Positions 63,887 to 64,000 of a stretch of DNA of 64,000 bases are shown in pieces. The stretch is from Desertibaculum subflavum (GTDB taxonomy: Bacteria; Pseudomonadota; Alphaproteobacteria; Ferrovibrionales; Ferrovibrionaceae), in the NCBI GenBank assembly GCA_003576705.1, contig QOZS01000011.1:57511-121510 (forward strand), in the 5' to 3' direction. A program made the translations under genes and the position numbers. Positions within the stretch are counted from its first letter, which is position 1. The number at the start of each line of letters is the position of its first letter. Below the pieces are notes generated by a model. That model did no database searches, was not told the DNA's origin, and was given only the letters and a program-made list of their open reading frames with translations.

Positions 63887-64000
63887 GTGTTCAGTCCCGA
63901 TGTGAGGTGGGTGGGATCGTATCGGAATCGATCTGGTTCGTGCGCCCATGTCTTGCAGATGTGTTCGTAGGGCGTGAGACCGTTGAGCCTCTTGAGCCTC
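63883..64000 (-). CDS. IS481 family transposase, C-terminal fragment (continues beyond window)
   Basis: On the minus strand the last 38 residues read RLKRLNGLTPYEHICKTWA and then EPDRFRYDPTHLTSGLNT before TAG. This matches the highly conserved C-terminus of IS481-type DDE transposases (LTPYEFICK ... HxxxGLNT). The stop codon is supplied by the flanking CTAG rather than by the element itself. The catalytic DDE domain lies outside the window. Confidence 0.85.
   Translation of the reverse strand, partial: RLKRLNGLTPYEHICKTWAHEPDRFRYDPTHLTSGLNT
63888..64000 (-). mobile_element. End of an IS481-type insertion sequence
   Basis: The terminal sequence TGTTCAGTCCCGATGTGAGG starts at 63888, directly after ACTAGG (63882-63887). 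That is the NCTAGN target favoured by IS481. The transposase reads outwards to this end. The other end, the inverted-repeat partner and the second target copy are beyond the window. Confidence 0.75.

Overview
The window is a contiguous stretch of chromosome from a very GC-rich alphaproteobacterium. A Rhodospirillales- or Azospirillales-like lineage fits best, but this is inferred from gene content and arrangement, not from a marker gene. The clues are hisB-hisH divergent from hslVU, an MmcB-type repair protein, a GTTC-N7-GTTC LexA box, a PEP-CTERM/XrtA-type glycosyltransferase, NdvA and DUF6481. No rRNA, tRNA or CRISPR array was seen. The only mobile DNA is the tip of an IS481-type element at the right edge.

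Layout. 1-2.3 kb: histidine genes (hisH, cut by the window edge, a DUF2628 protein and hisB) on the minus strand, then a hypothetical gene. 2.3-7 kb: hslVU behind a heat-shock-like promoter, a 34-residue membrane mini-protein, mmcB, a DMT exporter and a fatty acid desaturase. 7-12.1 kb: a four-gene periplasmic iron module (imelysin, di-haem DUF1111, second imelysin, DUF1513) behind a Fur-like palindrome; its second gene seems to start at an ATA codon. 12.2-16.8 kb: yejBEF without yejA, then a family-4-like uracil-DNA glycosylase. 17.1-28.1 kb: lytic transglycosylase, moaB, a radical SAM gene with a perfect LexA box, a membrane adenylate/guanylate cyclase, a DUF4139 protein, a redoxin, ndvA and an unknown membrane protein.

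28.1-33.8 kb (minus strand): a five-PAS hybrid histidine kinase with its response regulator, an HNH endonuclease whose upstream region holds two perfect DnaA boxes, and an esterase. 33.9-48.9 kb: gluQRS and then a glycan-sulfation locus. In that locus an apparent seven-gene operon (sulfotransferase, cysD, cysNC, two more sulfotransferases, two glycosyltransferases) makes its own PAPS. It is flanked by two further glycosyltransferases, a DUF1194 protein and a PhyH-like oxygenase. The layout recalls NodPQ/NodH logic and probably sulfates an extracellular glycan.

48.9-64 kb: acyl-CoA synthetase, ACT protein, PgeF, a repeat-filled spacer, a VOC protein divergent from a CGNR regulator across a 21-bp inverted repeat, a PEP-CTERM-like surface protein, BON, YjbQ and YkgJ proteins, small unknown proteins, a MASE4 hybrid kinase, a frameshifted SMP-30-like beta-propeller gene, a membrane ankyrin protein, and a nitronate monooxygenase whose stop codon lies in the CTAG target of the IS481-type insertion.

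Protein motifs were read directly from translations. Functions come from known family features. Regulatory sites are pattern matches only.
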